From JAKZRT01 sp047518005 (GTDB lineage Bacteria; Pseudomonadota; Alphaproteobacteria; Rhodobacterales; Rhodobacteraceae): a stretch of 8,618 bases of DNA. Shown here one piece after another: positions 6,381 through 8,618 of the stretch. The notes beneath the pieces were generated by a model that did no database searches, was not told where the DNA came from, and saw only the letters and a list, made by a program, of their open reading frames with translations. The stretch covers positions 1-8,618 of the forward strand of contig JAKZRT010000042.1 of assembly GCA_047518005.1 (NCBI GenBank), read 5' to 3'. Every line of letters starts with the position of its first letter. The stretch's first letter is position 1. Both the position numbers and the translations under genes were made by a program.

Positions 6381-8618
6381 GTGACGCGAACCGAATCCTT
6401 TGAATTTGACATCCAGAACCTCAGTTGCGCGTCCTGCGTCGCGCGGGTCGAAAACGCGCTTGGCGCGGTCGCCGGCGTCGCTAGCGCGTCGGTCAATCTG
6501 CCGACCGAGACCGCCCGTGTCCAAGGCAGCACCTCGGCCCCTGAACTAGCCCGGGCGCTGGACATTGCGGGCTACCCGGCGCGGGGCCGCAGCGTGCGGC
6601 TGGCGATCTCGGGAATGACCTGCGCCTCGTGCGTGGGACGGGTTGAAAAATCGCTGACCGATCTCGCTGTCACGCTCAGTGCGCGCGTCAACCTGGCCGA
6701 CAGTTCGGCCCATGTGGTGACGCTTGGGCGCGGCGATGCCGATCTGATCCAGGCGGTGGCCGATGCGGGCTATGACGCACGACTGGCGGCGACCGATGAC
6801 ATCGATCACGCCGCCTTGCATGCCGCGCATCTGGGTCGGATGACCCTGCTGTCGGCGCTGGTTGCGCTGCCGGTCTTTGGCGCCGAAATGGGCGGGCATC
6901 TTTATCCTCCGCTCCACCACTTCCTGGCCCAGACCCTTGGTCTGCCCGCGCTCTGGACCATGGAATTTCTGCTGACCACGCTGGTCATGGCGATCCCTGG
7001 CCGTCAGTTCTTTGTGATCGGTTTTCCGGCGCTCTGGCGCGGGCGGCCCGAGATGAATTCGCTGGTCGCACTCGGGACTCTGGCGGCCTGGGGCTATTCC
7101 ACCATTTCGCTTTTCGCGCCGAGCCTGCTGCCCGAGGCCAGCCGGGTCGTGTATTTCGAATCCGCCGCCGTGATCGTGACGCTCGTTCTTCTGGGCCGCT
7201 GGCTGGAGGCGCGCGCCAAGGGCCGGGCCGGGCAGGCCATCGCCGCACTTCTTGATCTTCAACCGCCGCTTGCCCTGGTCGACCGGCCGGATGGCCCAAC
7301 CGAAGTGCCGGTTGGCGACATTGCAACTGGCGACATGATCCGTCTGCGTCCAGGTGAACGCGTGGCCGTTGACGGCGTGGTCGTTGCCGGGAGCAGCTTT
7401 GTCGATGCCGCGATGGTCACCGGTGAACCGACACCTGTCGAGGTCGGGCCGGGAACAGATATCGTCGGCGGCACGGTCAACGGCACCGGCGCGCTGACCT
7501 ACCGCGCCACCGCCGTCGGGGCCGACACGGTTCTGGCGCGCATCGTGGCCATGGTCGAGACCGCCCAGGCCACGCGCCTGCCGGTCGAGGCGCTGGTGAA
7601 CCGGGTGACGTCGGTCTTCGTGCCTATCGTCATCGGGATCGCGGCGCTTACCGTGCTTGGCTGGCTTGTCTTGGCACCGACGCCGGCGCTTTCCCAGGCG
7701 CTGGTGGCCGGGGTTTCGGTTCTGATCATCGCCTGTCCCTGCGCTATGGGTCTGGCCACGCCGGTGTCGATCATCGTCGGCACCGGGCGCGCGGCCTCGC
7801 TTGGGGTTCTGTTTCGTCGCGGCGACGCGCTGCAACGGCTGGCGGCAGTCCGCGTGGTGGCCTTTGACAAGACCGGGACGCTGACCGAGGGGCGTCCGGC
7901 GATGACCGATCTGGTCATGGCGGACGGGCAGGATGCAGACCCGACGCTGGCCCTGGTTGCGGCGGTCGAGACCAGCTCTGAGCACCCTCTGGCGCAGGCT
8001 CTGGTCGCCGCTGCCAAAGACCGCGATCTGACGCTGCCGCGGACCGAGGCGGTCACCGCGATCCCCGGTCTTGGCCTTCGCGGACAGGCCGGAGGCCACG
8101 CGGTGTTGATCGGCTCAGGCCGTTTGATGCATCATGAGAAGCTTGATCCCGGCCCGCTCGTCGCCCGCGCCGAGGTGCTTGCAACCGAGGCCAAGACGCC
8201 GCTTTTCATCGCCATTGACGGGCAGGTCGCGGCTTTGGTCGCCGTTGCCGATCCGATCAAGTCGACCACTTCTGCAGCGTTGGACGCGCTGCGCGCCGCT
8301 GGGCTTGAGGTGGCCATGATCACCGGCGACAACGCGACCACCGCACAGGCCATTGCCGACCGATTGAGTATTGACCACGTCGTGGCAGGGGTTCTGCCCG
8401 AAGGCAAAGTCGCAGCGCTTGAGAAGCTGCGCGCCACGCAGGGTGCCCTGGCCTTTGTGGGGGATGGCATCAACGATGCCCCGGCGCTGGCCGAGGCCGA
8501 GGTCGGCATAGCCCTGGGCACCGGCACCGATGTCGCCATCGAGGCGGCAGATATTGTGCTGATGTCCGGATCGCCGGTCGGGGTTGCGCGTGCCTATGAC
8601 ATCAGCCGCAAAACCATG
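6381..8618 (+). CDS. copA: Copper-exporting P1B-type ATPase, 3' end outside window
   Basis: This inner-membrane ATPase exports Cu(I) from the cytoplasm. 746 residues are visible with no stop; perhaps 60-90 are missing, including the last transmembrane helices. Order: metal-binding HMA domain 1 with CASC at 16-19; HMA domain 2 with GMTCASC at 78-84; a membrane region starting near 152, with a Met/His-containing loop (170-180); the actuator TGE at 347-349; the metal-site helix with CPC at 452-454, marking a copper/silver-type pump; phosphorylation motif DKTGT at 496-500 (Asp496); the P1B nucleotide-domain HP at 535-536; TGDN at 648-651; GDGINDAP at 694-701. The in-frame stop nearest upstream is at 6324-6326. 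Possible starts are GTG 6351, TTG 6375 and GTG 6381. The first lies inside the predicted -10, so GTG 6381 is preferred, with a weak GGA eight bases upstream. Long minus-strand frames here (e.g. 6546-8099) are shadows. Silver is a possible second substrate. Confidence 0.95.
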   Translation, partial: MTRTESFEFDIQNLSCASCVARVENALGAVAGVASASVNLPTETARVQGSTSAPELARALDIAGYPARGRSVRLAISGMTCASCVGRVEKSLTDLAVTLSARVNLADSSAHVVTLGRGDADLIQAVADAGYDARLAATDDIDHAALHAAHLGRMTLLSALVALPVFGAEMGGHLYPPLHHFLAQTLGLPALWTMEFLLTTLVMAIPGRQFFVIGFPALWRGRPEMNSLVALGTLAAWGYSTISLFAPSLLPEASRVVYFESAAVIVTLVLLGRWLEARAKGRAGQAIAALLDLQPPLALVDRPDGPTEVPVGDIATGDMIRLRPGERVAVDGVVVAGSSFVDAAMVTGEPTPVEVGPGTDIVGGTVNGTGALTYRATAVGADTVLARIVAMVETAQATRLPVEALVNRVTSVFVPIVIGIAALTVLGWLVLAPTPALSQALVAGVSVLIIACPCAMGLATPVSIIVGTGRAASLGVLFRRGDALQRLAAVRVVAFDKTGTLTEGRPAMTDLVMADGQDADPTLALVAAVETSSEHPLAQALVAAAKDRDLTLPRTEAVTAIPGLGLRGQAGGHAVLIGSGRLMHHEKLDPGPLVARAEVLATEAKTPLFIAIDGQVAALVAVADPIKSTTSAALDALRAAGLEVAMITGDNATTAQAIADRLSIDHVVAGVLPEGKVAALEKLRATQGALAFVGDGINDAPALAEAEVGIALGTGTDVAIEAADIVLMSGSPVGVARAYDISRKTM

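Noticed and set aside
6368..6403. 11-codon ATG reading frame in the copA leader
   Set aside because: It runs out of frame across the copA GTG start and ends at TGA 6401-6403. It could be a leader peptide, but it has no clear ribosome site and no copper-binding residues, so chance is the simpler explanation.
6546..8099. 517-codon open frame on the minus strand
   Set aside because: It is the antisense shadow of copA. The plus strand in this region encodes every P1B-ATPase motif in order without interruption.

Overview
The window looks like chromosomal DNA from an alphaproteobacterium, most likely Rhodobacterales (the Rhodobacter/Roseobacter group). That assignment comes from high GC with strong G/C third-position bias, the character of the encoded proteins and the gene combination; it is recognition, not a database result. 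No RNA gene, CRISPR array, transposase, integrase or phage gene is visible. Both ends cut through genes.

Layout: (1) 1-810, plus strand: the C-terminal half of a choline dehydrogenase (BetA). (2) 811-965: a convergent intergenic gap with two related hairpins that may terminate the transcripts arriving from either side. (3) 966-6156, minus strand: a complete heterotetrameric sarcosine oxidase operon, transcribed soxB - soxD - soxA - soxG. soxD and soxA overlap by an ATGA, and soxA and soxG are separated by one base. The only sizeable gap (4755-4905, between soxB and soxD) holds a GC-rich palindromic repeat made of two inverted copies of one element. (4) 6157-6380: a divergent control region with small dyads on the soxB side and a CueR/MerR-type promoter on the other. 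(5) 6381-8618, plus strand: most of a copper-exporting P1B-type ATPase (CopA) with two N-terminal metal-binding domains, running off the end of the window.

How the genes work together: BetA starts choline oxidation to glycine betaine, and successive demethylation of betaine gives dimethylglycine and then sarcosine. SoxBDAG oxidises sarcosine to glycine, passing the methyl carbon to tetrahydrofolate as 5,10-methylene-THF and making hydrogen peroxide. The two loci therefore sit at the two ends of one choline/betaine catabolic route, although the intermediate demethylases are not in the window. CopA is functionally unrelated and has its own copper-responsive promoter.

No clearly new system is present. 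The points most worth a second look are a SoxD that has lost every cysteine, including the three cysteines of the family's zinc site, the inverted repeat inside the sox operon, and the cluster of dyads between soxB and copA.
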